The position numbers and the translations under genes were made by a program. DNA of 64,000 nucleotides, taken from assembly GCF_009388985.1 (NCBI RefSeq), contig NZ_CP036422.1, forward strand, positions 3,858,501 through 3,922,500, given 5' to 3'. This DNA is from Halioglobus maricola (GTDB taxonomy: Bacteria; Pseudomonadota; Gammaproteobacteria; Pseudomonadales; Halieaceae). The notes under the pieces were generated by a model. The model did no database searches and was not told the origin of the DNA. It saw only the letters and a list, made by a program, of their open reading frames with translations. Each line of letters starts with the position of its first letter. Position 1 is the stretch's first letter. This document shows, one piece after another, positions 36,259 through 44,734 of the stretch.

Positions 36259-36270
36259 TAAAACGTTTTA
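36259..36270. promoter_or_regulatory. LacI 2 operator copy 1 (own gene)
   Basis: Perfect palindrome TAAAACGTTTTA, 44 bases upstream of the lacI 2 start codon. It is followed at once by the dyad AGTAAA-TTT-TTTACT (36270-36284). Confidence 0.75.
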
Positions 36271-36462
36271 GTAAATTTTTTACTGCCGAATTATTGATCT
36301 CCCCTGCCCACAAGTGGCATCGCGACAAGCCATCATAAATAGCCATAGCTAGCTGTTTTTATTGATTATTTTTGAACCAGCGACCTTCCGGCCGCCACCC
36401 TGCGTGTTGCCAGGGCATCCGGCTCAATTCCAGCAGCTGACGGACGAGATCGCAATTTCGAT

Positions 36463-36474
36463 TAAAACGTTTTA
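36463..36474. promoter_or_regulatory. LacI 2 operator copy 2 (halogenase 1)
   Basis: Perfect palindrome TAAAACGTTTTA, identical to copy 1, 41 bases before the halogenase 1 start codon. Confidence 0.75.
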
Positions 36475-36515
36475 CTCTACCTTCAATAGACCAGTTCAAA
36501 GGCAAGTGAAGCGCC

Positions 36516-38027
36516 ATGACCCCAACAGCCATCAATCGAATCGTTATTGTCGGAGGCGGCACCGCCGGATGGATGGCTGCTGCAAGCCTGAGCCACTTTC
36601 TGCGCAACCGCCCAACGACCGTCCACCTGGTTGAGGCCCCCAACGTACCGACCGTTGGCGTGGGCGAAGCCACACTTCCGGGCATACGCAACTTCAACGC
36701 CCAGTTGGGCATCGACGAAGTGGATTTTATCCGCAAGACCCAGGCAAGCTTTAAACTCGGCATCCGCTTCCAGGATTGGGCGCGGGAAGGCGTCAGTTTT
36801 TTCCATCCATTTGCCGACTACGGCACCACATTGGGAGGCGCCGACTTTCATCAATGTGTGACGCAGGCGCGAAATACCGGCTCGAGTATCGACATAGGCA
36901 CCTACAGCTTACCGACCCAACTGGCAGAGAAAGGCCGTTTCGCTCAACCCAATCCTGAACCACAGCACCCCCTGCTGGACTACAAGTACGCCTTCCACTT
37001 CGACGCCCTGCTCTATGCTGCCTATTTGCGCGATCACGCCATCGCCAATGGCGTCGATCATATCCAGGGGCTGGTCACCACAGTGAACCAGAACTCTGAT
37101 AGTGGCTATATCACATCACTGGCACTGGATAACGGCGCCACGATCGAAGGCGATCTCTTTGTCGACTGCTCAGGATTCCGCGGATTGCTGATAGAGGGCG
37201 CACTGCAAACCGGCTACGAAGATTGGTCGCATTGGCTGCCTGTGGACAGTGCCTTCGCGGTAGGCACAAAAAACGTTGGCGAGCCCGCTCCCTATACTCT
37301 GTCCACGGCTCGCAAGGCCGGCTGGACCTGGCGTATTCCGTTGCAACATCGCACAGGTAACGGTTACGTCTACAGCTCCAAATTCTGCAGTGATGACGAA
37401 GCACGCCAGCTGCTTGTCGACACAGTGCAGGGAGACATGCTGGCTGAGCCGCGCAAACTCAGTTTTACGACCGGTTTGCGCAAAAAATTCTGGAACAAGA
37501 ACTGTATTGCCCTGGGGCTTTCATCCGGCTTTCTCGAGCCATTGGAAAGCACCAGCATTTCGCTGATCCAGACTGGCCTGAGCAAGTTGCTGATGTTTTT
37601 CCCGGAACACGGCTTCAATGATGCAGATATTCAAGAAGCGAATCGCCTGGCGAGGATAGAGATGGAACGCATCCGCGACTTCCTCATTCTTCACTACCAC
37701 CCGAACCAACGCAGCGAGGGAGAGCTCTGGGAGTACTGCCGCAACATGGAAATCCCCACGACGCTGGCAGAGAAAATAGACCTATTCCAACATCGAGGCC
37801 ATCTGGTCACACGCGAACTGGAGTCGTTCCAACTCGCGAGCTGGGTCAGCATTTTCGACGGCATGGGGATCAGGCCATCCACCAGTAACCTGGCCGCAAG
37901 TGAACTCAACCCAGAGGAATTGCGCGCCACGCTGAGCAGCATGGGAGAAAACATTGCCAAGCTGGCGGACGGCGCGCCGACTCACGCCGAATTTATCAGC
38001 CGCCATTGTGCAGCGCCGGCCGAGTAG
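36516..38027 (+). CDS. Flavin-dependent (tryptophan) halogenase family protein 1
   Basis: FAD-dependent halogenase homologue of 503 residues. FAD-binding GGGTAGWMAA (residues 13-22), catalytic Lys80 in QASFKLGIRF (Lys79 in PrnA), the halogenase signature WxWxIP (Trp270, Trp272; GWTWRIPLQHR), and the glutamate of PLEST (Glu344; Glu346 in PrnA). All key residues are kept, so halide oxidation to hypohalous acid and lysine haloamine is plausible with a partner flavin reductase, which is not encoded nearby. The substrate is unknown. A LacI-type operator lies directly upstream. It converges with halogenase 2 with 14 bases between stops. Confidence 0.85.
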   Translation: MTPTAINRIVIVGGGTAGWMAAASLSHFLRNRPTTVHLVEAPNVPTVGVGEATLPGIRNFNAQLGIDEVDFIRKTQASFKLGIRFQDWAREGVSFFHPFADYGTTLGGADFHQCVTQARNTGSSIDIGTYSLPTQLAEKGRFAQPNPEPQHPLLDYKYAFHFDALLYAAYLRDHAIANGVDHIQGLVTTVNQNSDSGYITSLALDNGATIEGDLFVDCSGFRGLLIEGALQTGYEDWSHWLPVDSAFAVGTKNVGEPAPYTLSTARKAGWTWRIPLQHRTGNGYVYSSKFCSDDEARQLLVDTVQGDMLAEPRKLSFTTGLRKKFWNKNCIALGLSSGFLEPLESTSISLIQTGLSKLLMFFPEHGFNDADIQEANRLARIEMERIRDFLILHYHPNQRSEGELWEYCRNMEIPTTLAEKIDLFQHRGHLVTRELESFQLASWVSIFDGMGIRPSTSNLAASELNPEELRATLSSMGENIAKLADGAPTHAEFISRHCAAPAE

Positions 38028-38041
38028 CTCGGAATCTGTAA

Positions 38042-39577
38042 CTAACTGACAGGGATTTTTTCTGCCGGGCAGTGTGCCCGGAGAAACTCGGCATGTGACG
38101 GCAAGGTAGCCACCTCTTCTGCCAGCTGAGCACGGCCGCCTCGCATAGCCATGTGCAGCTGCGCAAAGTCACTCATATCCACAAACGGGTGGTAGTGCTC
38201 CGGCATTACCCCCATTCCCGTAAACACCGCCTGCCAGCTCGGCACCTTGAACAGATCGTCCCCACCAATGCGAACCTCACCTCGCTCACGGAACAGGGCA
38301 ATCTTCTGGCGCAGGCTTTCCGGCAGCGGTAAGTTCTGACACTGACGCCAGAACGGTGTATCGTCCCGGCGCGTGGCACAGTAGTGCAGAATAATGAAGT
38401 CGCGAATTTCTTCATAATCCATACGCATGCGTGCATTGTAGTCCAGCGCGAGCTGCTGCCAGCTGGATGCATTGGTCACATCGTGCGGAAACAGCTCCAA
38501 CAGGAATTGCACACCGCGAGTCACCAGATGAATAGCCGTAGATTCAAGCGGCTCTAGAAACCCACCCGCAAGGCCGAGTGCAACACAGTTTTTTTGCCAG
38601 AATTGCGGTCTCATCCCAGTGCGAAACGGAATAACACGCGGCTCGTGCAAGGGCTCTCCCTCAACTGAACGCAACAGAGTAGCAATCGCCTCATCATCCG
38701 AGCAGTGGTCAGAGGCGAATACATAGCCGTTACCAATTCGATGCTGCAAAGGAATGCGCCAGGTCCAGCCCGCGTCTCGCGCCGTCGATATGGTATAAGG
38801 GGTCACGTCTTCAAGCCCTGACGTCTGCAGCGCAACAGCACGATCGCAGGGTAAAAACTCACGCCAGTCCTCATACTCCGAGCCGAGCTCGCCTTCGATC
38901 AACAACGCCCGGAAACCTGAACAGTCGAGAAAGAAATCGCCCTCAAGGCGACGTTCGCCATCAAGTTGCAACGCGCCAATATTGCCGTCGGCATCCAGCT
39001 CCACACCATTAACTTTGGCGTCAACTCTGCGAACACCGCGCGACTCCGCAAACTTCCGCAGACTCTTTGCCACCAGACTCGCGTCAAAGTGCAGAGCATA
39101 GGCTGCCTCCGCCAGCGGAGACTCCTGTGGCATTTTAAACGGCAGGAAGAACTTGCCCTGCTTCGCCATCTCGGCGGCCGGCGCGTAGTCCATCAAGTCA
39201 GCGGTATCACCGAGCGTGCGCGCCTTCAGCCAGCACTGCAGAAAATCGTGACCATCAAGTTTGCGCCCCAGGGCTCCAAAGTGATGAAAGTAACTGTGGT
39301 CGCGCTGGGCCCAATCACGAAACTGAATACCCAGCTTGAAACTGGCCTGGGTCTCCTGGATAAACTGTTGCTCGTTAAGCCCCAGACCGCGAATAAAGTT
39401 AAGGAAGGGAGGGATCACCGCCTCACCAACGCCGATCGTGCCTATCTGGGATGACTCTACCAGAGTGACCTCGTACTGCTCGCCCTTCAACTGCCTCCCG
39501 AGTGCGGCTGCGGCTATCCAGCCGGTACTGCCGCCTCCGACAATGACAATGCGCTGCTTCTGCTGCGGCTGATTCAT
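38042..39577 (-). CDS. Flavin-dependent halogenase family protein 2
   Basis: Paralogue of 511 residues. FAD loop VGGGSTGWIAAA, catalytic Lys81 (QASFKLGIQF), GWTWRIPLQHR and GFLEPLESTAIHL with the conserved Glu are all present. It follows halogenase 3 with one base between TAA and ATG, so the two are one translational unit. Similarity to halogenase 1 is especially strong in the WxWxIP region (RIPLQHRxGNGYV), but the C-terminal third differs, as expected if each accepts a different substrate. No signal peptide. Confidence 0.85.
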   Translation of the reverse strand: MNQPQQKQRIVIVGGGSTGWIAAAALGRQLKGEQYEVTLVESSQIGTIGVGEAVIPPFLNFIRGLGLNEQQFIQETQASFKLGIQFRDWAQRDHSYFHHFGALGRKLDGHDFLQCWLKARTLGDTADLMDYAPAAEMAKQGKFFLPFKMPQESPLAEAAYALHFDASLVAKSLRKFAESRGVRRVDAKVNGVELDADGNIGALQLDGERRLEGDFFLDCSGFRALLIEGELGSEYEDWREFLPCDRAVALQTSGLEDVTPYTISTARDAGWTWRIPLQHRIGNGYVFASDHCSDDEAIATLLRSVEGEPLHEPRVIPFRTGMRPQFWQKNCVALGLAGGFLEPLESTAIHLVTRGVQFLLELFPHDVTNASSWQQLALDYNARMRMDYEEIRDFIILHYCATRRDDTPFWRQCQNLPLPESLRQKIALFRERGEVRIGGDDLFKVPSWQAVFTGMGVMPEHYHPFVDMSDFAQLHMAMRGGRAQLAEEVATLPSHAEFLRAHCPAEKIPVS

Positions 39578-39578
39578 A

Positions 39579-41084
39579 TTAGCGACCTATCTCTTGCAGG
39601 AAATCTTCGTGCCGCGGCGTTGCAGCGACACCCTCATCCAGCGACTTCTTCATTTCAAAAAACGCTTTTTCAAGATACGCGATATCAAAGTGATCTACCG
39701 CCGGATCGTAGCCATCAGGCAGATAGTTGAGACCGTTGTACATCGCCAGCCAGCTGGCGTTTTGAAAGATTTCCCAACGATACTTCACCAGATGGCCGCG
39801 CTCTTTGAAGAGCTGCATTTTTCTGGCCAGCGTGTCGGGCACTTCCATTTCACGACACTGGTCCCAGAACGGCTCGCCATGCCGGCCGTTCAACTTATAG
39901 TGAAGGATAATGAAGTCTCGAACCCGCTCATACTCAAGCGCCGTCATCTCGTTAAACTCGTCGATCACGCCCGGTCTGAACGACTTGTCGGGGAACAGTA
40001 GTTTTATTTTGTCGATCGCAGTCTCTATCAAGGCGATGCTGGTACTTTCGAGCGGCTCGAGAAAACCCGAGGACAGACCCACCGCGATACAGTTTCGGTT
40101 CCACGCCCGACGCCTGCGACCCGGTACAAACGGTATAAAATTGGGTTCGGTACGCTGGCTGCCTTTCACATTATCGCGCAGAGTCGCCAGTGCCTCATCA
40201 TCCGAAATATGGGCACTGCTGAATACATAGCCATTGCCCTGACGATTGGTCAGCGGTATTTTCCACTGCCATCCAGCCTTATGAGCGATGGACCTTGTAT
40301 AAGGCACCAGTTGCTGGGTGTCATCGAGTTCGCTCTGCATGGCCACCGCTCGATCACAGTGCAGCCACTCGGACCAACTCTCATAGCCGGTCTCCAAAGC
40401 ACCCTCTATCAGTAGCCCACGAAAGCCCGAGCAATCGATAAACAATTCGCCCTCAAGCTTGGCGCCAGTGTCTAGCGCAAGTGAATCGATGAACCCGGTT
40501 TCAGCATTAAGTTCAACAGATTCGATCTTCGCATCAATAGCCTTAACCCCGTTCGCCAGTGCGGATTCCTTCATGACTTTGGCGAACAAGCTGGCGTCAA
40601 AGTGCAGTGCCCAGTCGAAAACCGAAAGTGGCGAGGGCGGTCGAGGTGAGGGCCGGGTGAACTTGCCGCCGTCCGCAAGGGCAACCCCAAGGGAATAATC
40701 ACTGATTGGGCCGGCTTTGCCAGCGCGATGCATTTTCAACCAGTAGTGGTGGAAACCAACCTGCCGCACATCCTGGCCATACAGGCCGAAGGGGTGGTAG
40801 AAGGCGTCGCCGGGCTTGGACCAGCCATCGAAACGTATTGCCAGCTTGCAGGTACCATTGGTACGGCGCAAGACATCCTCGTCCTTGAGACCGAGAGCGC
40901 CATAGAACCTGCGTATAGAGGGTATGGTTGCTTCGCCCACGCCAATCGTGCCGATTTGCGACGACTCTACAAGGGTAATCGACAGGCCGCTATGCTTGAA
41001 ATGTTCGGCGAGGTTCGCGGCTGCCATCCAGCCGGCAGTACCGCCGCCGACAATGACAAGTTGTTCAATGGGGCCCTGTTGCAC
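39579..41084 (-). CDS. Flavin-dependent halogenase family protein 3
   Basis: Paralogue of 501 residues with VGGGTAGWMAA, catalytic Lys80 (GTCKLAIRF), GWQWKIPLTNR as the WxWxIP motif and GFLEPLESTSIAL. The start is GTG 41084, supported by GGGAGG 6 bases upstream. The active-site neighbourhood differs from the other two (TCK instead of SFK; LTNR instead of LQHR). It is the upstream member of the hal3-hal2 pair, lying downstream of the TonB receptor on the same strand but behind a terminator hairpin, so expression may depend on read-through. Confidence 0.85.
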   Translation of the reverse strand: MQQGPIEQLVIVGGGTAGWMAAANLAEHFKHSGLSITLVESSQIGTIGVGEATIPSIRRFYGALGLKDEDVLRRTNGTCKLAIRFDGWSKPGDAFYHPFGLYGQDVRQVGFHHYWLKMHRAGKAGPISDYSLGVALADGGKFTRPSPRPPSPLSVFDWALHFDASLFAKVMKESALANGVKAIDAKIESVELNAETGFIDSLALDTGAKLEGELFIDCSGFRGLLIEGALETGYESWSEWLHCDRAVAMQSELDDTQQLVPYTRSIAHKAGWQWKIPLTNRQGNGYVFSSAHISDDEALATLRDNVKGSQRTEPNFIPFVPGRRRRAWNRNCIAVGLSSGFLEPLESTSIALIETAIDKIKLLFPDKSFRPGVIDEFNEMTALEYERVRDFIILHYKLNGRHGEPFWDQCREMEVPDTLARKMQLFKERGHLVKYRWEIFQNASWLAMYNGLNYLPDGYDPAVDHFDIAYLEKAFFEMKKSLDEGVAATPRHEDFLQEIGR

Positions 41085-41130
41085 CAGCAGCCTCCCGTAT
41101 TTTTATCGTTAATCTACGGCGTTTTCGCTG

Positions 41131-41166
41131 AAATAAAAAGGCCGTGACAGCTTTCACTGTCACGGC
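41131..41166 (-). terminator. Terminator between the TonB receptor and halogenase 3
   Basis: Perfect 10-base stem GCCGTGACAG/CTGTCACGGC with a six-base loop (41141-41166). On the minus strand it is followed by CTTTTTATTT. It lies 55 bases after the receptor stop and before the halogenase 3 start, so it can attenuate transcription from receptor to halogenases. Confidence 0.8.
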
Positions 41167-41221
41167 AACTTACAAGGGTAACCCTGGTCCACCGCTAAGA
41201 CCGTTTAACCCCCTGTCCGAC

Positions 41222-44179
41222 TTAGAACTTGTAACGCAGGCCCGCGGTATATCGCGCCTCGTAGTAGTTCTGATAAGCGTACTGATCGCTCCACTCCATA
41301 TAGTAATCTTCATAGGACTCGGTCACGTTTGAACCGGACATGTAGATCATGAAGTTATCGGTAAATGCCCAGCTGGCCTGGATGTCGACAAAGTCGATCT
41401 CGTCCTGCCAGACAGTCAGGTTACCGGATGTACGGCCAGTCTCAGCCAGGCGCTCGGAGCGATAGTTGTAAGCAACACGAGCCGCGAAGGGTCCGTTTTC
41501 GTACCACAACACCAGGTTAACCTGATCTTCCGAGTTCTCCGGGAAAGGCAGATCGTCGCCGCTGATATCCTGCTGGTCCTGCTCGCTAGGCGAATAGGTA
41601 TAGTTTGCATCGAGACCGAAGCCCGTCAGGAAACCATCGTCCACTAGGTCACTCATGGCCAGGCGAGCTGCCAGTTCGACACCGTAGATTTCACCACCGT
41701 CACCCTGCACCAGCGTATTCACATTGGTTGTCCGGCGCACAACACCGTCGGGATCAGGGAACTGCATAGCGATCGTGCCCTGCTGAATAAAGCTCTCTAC
41801 ATCTACATAGAACGCTGCAGCACTGATCATGCTTGCCGAGCCCATGTAGTATTCGAGAGAAATATCGTAGTTATCGGAACGCCAGGGATCCAGGTCCGGA
41901 TTACCACCCAGGGACGCCGAGTTCACCACGAAGAAGCCGAGCTCCTGATCGAGGGAGGTCTCTACTGCCAGACCGTCGCCCCACTGGTTCAGATCCAATG
42001 GTACAGAGTTCTTGGCGTAGGCTGCGCGGGCAATCAGGTTATCGGTGATGTCCCAGGAAACGTTGAGCGATGGCAAGTATTCAGTATCGTCCACCTCGGT
42101 CACAACATCACCGTCATCGACATTGGTGTTGCCGTAGGGGATGCCGGCTCCCGCAATGTTCTGGCGAACCGTGTTCTCCCAGTCAACTACGCGCAGGCCG
42201 ATGTTACCCCTGACGCTTGCCCACTCGAAATTGCCCTGCAAATAGAACGTATTGGTCTGCTGCTCTACATCGTACGATGTGCCAGGAATGATCGCCTTGG
42301 TAATTGAACCAAATACGCGCTTGTGAAAGCTCTCAGGATTATCGTAGTCCTCAGGATCAACTGCCCAGACGCCCGGGATACCCTTCACTGGCCCGAAGTC
42401 AGTCACAAAGCTTACGTTATTGAATTCATCCAACGCCGTGGGAGGCAGCACCGTGTAACCCTGGAACTCACCGTTGACCATTTCACCTGCAGTACAGGGA
42501 TCCGTATTCAGAACGACGTCTGTCGCCTTCCACTGCGCCTGACAGCCTTCGTCATAGAAGGGCGAGAAGTAGTGGAAGCGCTCTTCCTCAACCTTGTGGT
42601 TGGACGTACGGATACCAACATCAACACTGGTAAAGAAGCTGCCCTCATCAAAGCGATAGGTACCGTCCAGGCGGAAAACATCCAGGTCGGCATCGCTGTC
42701 CGCATTATTCTCAGATGAGAAAGCGCCAACGTTGTAGCTGCCGAGATTGCCCATGTAGTCACGCAGAGGAACATTACCCAGTCCACCCATTACCGGATTA
42801 TCGAAGCCGCTCCAGCGAGGATGACTGCCGGCAGTGTTATAGATCACGTGTGGAATTTCGGTGTAGCCGAGTGGGTTGGTCGAGAGGAAGCAACCGCCCT
42901 CATCGCCCACCGCGTCCGCGCCAGCACAGTATTCCGCAGGGTAGAACGCATTCAAACCTGTTGCAGTGCCGTCCGTGAGGTCGCCTTCGTTGTAACCGTG
43001 GCGGCGCTCTTGCGACGCGCTACCCGTGACGTAGCGCGCGCTACCGGTGATCTTGCCGCCGTTGTCGTAGTTTAATTCAAGATTGAAGTTGGTTGATTCG
43101 CGATCGTAGCTATCGTTCTGCGTAAACGACTTGACGCGGCGCGCAGCAATGTCCATTTCCTGAATCGAGACCCACTCTTTATCAGTGAAATCGCCAGTGT
43201 TGCGGGACTGGTTAGCCGTGAAATAGTCAAGCCCCTGCCACTTGTTGGTGGCACTCATACCCACCTTGCGGTTGTACTCTTCCTGTTCGGTATAGAACAC
43301 CTCAGCGACCACTTCGAAACCTTCACCAAGATCTGCCTGGAAGGCTGCGTTCAAACCCAGACGCTCACGTTCAGTGACCTGATTCCAGGCCACAACACCC
43401 TGGGGCGCGATGGCATTGGTATCGGGGAAAGCCGCTGTCGAGCCCCAATCATTGACACCGTTAACCCAGCCAGAGTCGCCGGAGGGCTCAGCGGTATTGA
43501 AACCGTTGTAGTAGTTGGCCAGATTTGGGTTGGCATAGGCCGCAGCCACCAACACGCCCATCCGATCATTGCGCCAGTTAAACAGCGCACTACCGGCTGG
43601 GTCTGTTTCCTCTGTTTCGGCTCCGGTCTGGACCTCAATATTGGCCGCACCACTGAAACCCTCTTCAAGATCGAACGGGCGCCGTGTTTTCAGATTGATC
43701 GTACCTGTTATGCCGGACGTCGCCATATTGGCCGTGGCTGACTTGTACACATCCGCGCCGGCGAAAAGCTGGGCGGGAATATCCGTCATGGAGGGCTGCA
43801 GGCTATTAATGTTGCCAGCGCCGAGGTAAACCTCTCCGTTCAGCTGCGTGATCACCTGGGGCAAGCCGCGAATAGTGACATTGTCACCCTCACCAGCGTT
43901 GCGGGTAATCTGAACCCCCGGAATTCGCTGGAGTGAATCGGCGATCGTGACATCGGGAAGCTTACCGAGGTCCTCGGCGACGATACCGTCCATCACCTGA
44001 TCGTTGTCGCGCTTCAGGTTGACTGCCGATGCCTGAGCGTAGCGGTGACCGGTAACGACCACCTCTTCAAGTACAGGTTCCTCTTGAGCGAACACAGAGC
44101 TGCCTACCCCTGCCAACAGGCAGGAAGCAATACTGGTCACCAGGACCTTGCGTTGGAAATGTGGCTTGGTACGTTTCAT
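41222..44179 (-). CDS. Large TonB-dependent receptor, carbohydrate-uptake type
   Basis: Outer-membrane receptor of 985 residues. Signal peptide to about VFAQ (residue 31), TonB box region LEEVVVTGHR, plug domain with EDLGKLPDVTIADSLQRIPGVQITRNAGEGDNVTIRG. That segment and the length mark the Xanthomonas/Caulobacter-type family that imports oligosaccharides. The barrel ends with YTAGLRYKF. GAGGG is 8 bases before ATG. Two TAAA/CGTTTTA-type palindromes lie upstream, and the gene diverges from the symporter-phosphorylase operon, so it is the likely port for glucomannan or cellodextrin fragments. Confidence 0.92.
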   Translation of the reverse strand: MKRTKPHFQRKVLVTSIASCLLAGVGSSVFAQEEPVLEEVVVTGHRYAQASAVNLKRDNDQVMDGIVAEDLGKLPDVTIADSLQRIPGVQITRNAGEGDNVTIRGLPQVITQLNGEVYLGAGNINSLQPSMTDIPAQLFAGADVYKSATANMATSGITGTINLKTRRPFDLEEGFSGAANIEVQTGAETEETDPAGSALFNWRNDRMGVLVAAAYANPNLANYYNGFNTAEPSGDSGWVNGVNDWGSTAAFPDTNAIAPQGVVAWNQVTERERLGLNAAFQADLGEGFEVVAEVFYTEQEEYNRKVGMSATNKWQGLDYFTANQSRNTGDFTDKEWVSIQEMDIAARRVKSFTQNDSYDRESTNFNLELNYDNGGKITGSARYVTGSASQERRHGYNEGDLTDGTATGLNAFYPAEYCAGADAVGDEGGCFLSTNPLGYTEIPHVIYNTAGSHPRWSGFDNPVMGGLGNVPLRDYMGNLGSYNVGAFSSENNADSDADLDVFRLDGTYRFDEGSFFTSVDVGIRTSNHKVEEERFHYFSPFYDEGCQAQWKATDVVLNTDPCTAGEMVNGEFQGYTVLPPTALDEFNNVSFVTDFGPVKGIPGVWAVDPEDYDNPESFHKRVFGSITKAIIPGTSYDVEQQTNTFYLQGNFEWASVRGNIGLRVVDWENTVRQNIAGAGIPYGNTNVDDGDVVTEVDDTEYLPSLNVSWDITDNLIARAAYAKNSVPLDLNQWGDGLAVETSLDQELGFFVVNSASLGGNPDLDPWRSDNYDISLEYYMGSASMISAAAFYVDVESFIQQGTIAMQFPDPDGVVRRTTNVNTLVQGDGGEIYGVELAARLAMSDLVDDGFLTGFGLDANYTYSPSEQDQQDISGDDLPFPENSEDQVNLVLWYENGPFAARVAYNYRSERLAETGRTSGNLTVWQDEIDFVDIQASWAFTDNFMIYMSGSNVTESYEDYYMEWSDQYAYQNYYEARYTAGLRYKF

Positions 44180-44264
44180 TTATTATCCCTCTTCTATGCA
44201 GACGGTTGTTTTAATAATCCTGCAGTTCCACATCTCTTTTCGCCTTAAGCCTCTCAGATGGAGC

Positions 44265-44276
44265 TTAAACGTTTTA
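44265..44276. promoter_or_regulatory. LacI 2 operator copy 3 (TonB receptor)
   Basis: TTAAACGTTTTA, one mismatch from the perfect palindrome, 85 bases upstream of the receptor start and just downstream of a minus-strand TATAAG. Confidence 0.65.
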
Positions 44277-44410
44277 CTTATACAGCGAAAAAAAACGTGT
44301 TTGGGTTGCACTGTCGGTCTCGATTATTGCTTTTCGGCCAACAGTTGCGAGTACCACATGCCCTCTTCGGGGCTCTGGGTACGACCACTGAACGACTTCG
44401 CTCACCGGCC

Positions 44411-44422
44411 CTAAACGTTTTA
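44411..44422. promoter_or_regulatory. LacI 2 operator copy 4
   Basis: CTAAACGTTTTA, keeping the core TAAACGTTTTA. It is about midway between the divergent genes, 146 bases from copy 3, which would allow looping. Confidence 0.6.
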
Positions 44423-44654
44423 CATATTCGTACCGCAGACAGAACTTGTCAACTGCTTTTCTAGCGAGAGAAACAACAAACACGCCAATAACATCATAAA
44501 TCCCTGATTATTATAGATATTTAATTTTCGTGGCGATGGCTTTTGCAGGCCCGAGCAACGAATCCAGGGAATACGCCCTTGAATACTCATTATCCGGTCC
44601 GCAGCCGGCCTGGGGTCGGCTCGCTTGCACAATCACGAATCCGGTGTTTTAATG

Positions 44655-44666
44655 TAAAACGTTTAA
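44655..44666. promoter_or_regulatory. LacI 2 operator copy 5 (symporter operon)
   Basis: TAAAACGTTTAA, one mismatch from the perfect palindrome, 68 bases before the symporter start codon. Confidence 0.65.
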
Positions 44667-44734
44667 CAGCTTTTTTGGCTGACGCACCTCCTTGCACGAC
44701 AGAAGAATAATTCGAATACAGAGGAAAAAAGGGC

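Larger units (their letters stand above)
36215..36515. other. Divergent regulatory region lacI 2 / halogenase 1
   Basis: A 301-base region without a gene. It holds two copies of TAAAACGTTTTA (36259 and 36463) and a dyad AGTAAA-TTT-TTTACT at 36270-36284 touching the first copy. The middle part (about 36300-36440) shows no ORF or RNA structure I recognise. Confidence 0.6.
44180..44734. other. Divergent regulatory region, TonB receptor / symporter operon
   Basis: A 555-base region without a convincing gene. It holds three LacI 2-type palindromes (44265, 44411, 44655). On the minus strand TATAAG stands 4 bases upstream of the first palindrome, as a possible receptor -10. Short ORFs here lack ribosome-binding sites and resemble nothing known. 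The stretch 44430-44640 is otherwise featureless to me; a small RNA cannot be excluded. Confidence 0.6.

Noticed and set aside
44180..44734. Small genes in the divergent region
   Set aside because: The short frames overlap the operator palindromes, lack ribosome-binding sites and have no recognisable content.
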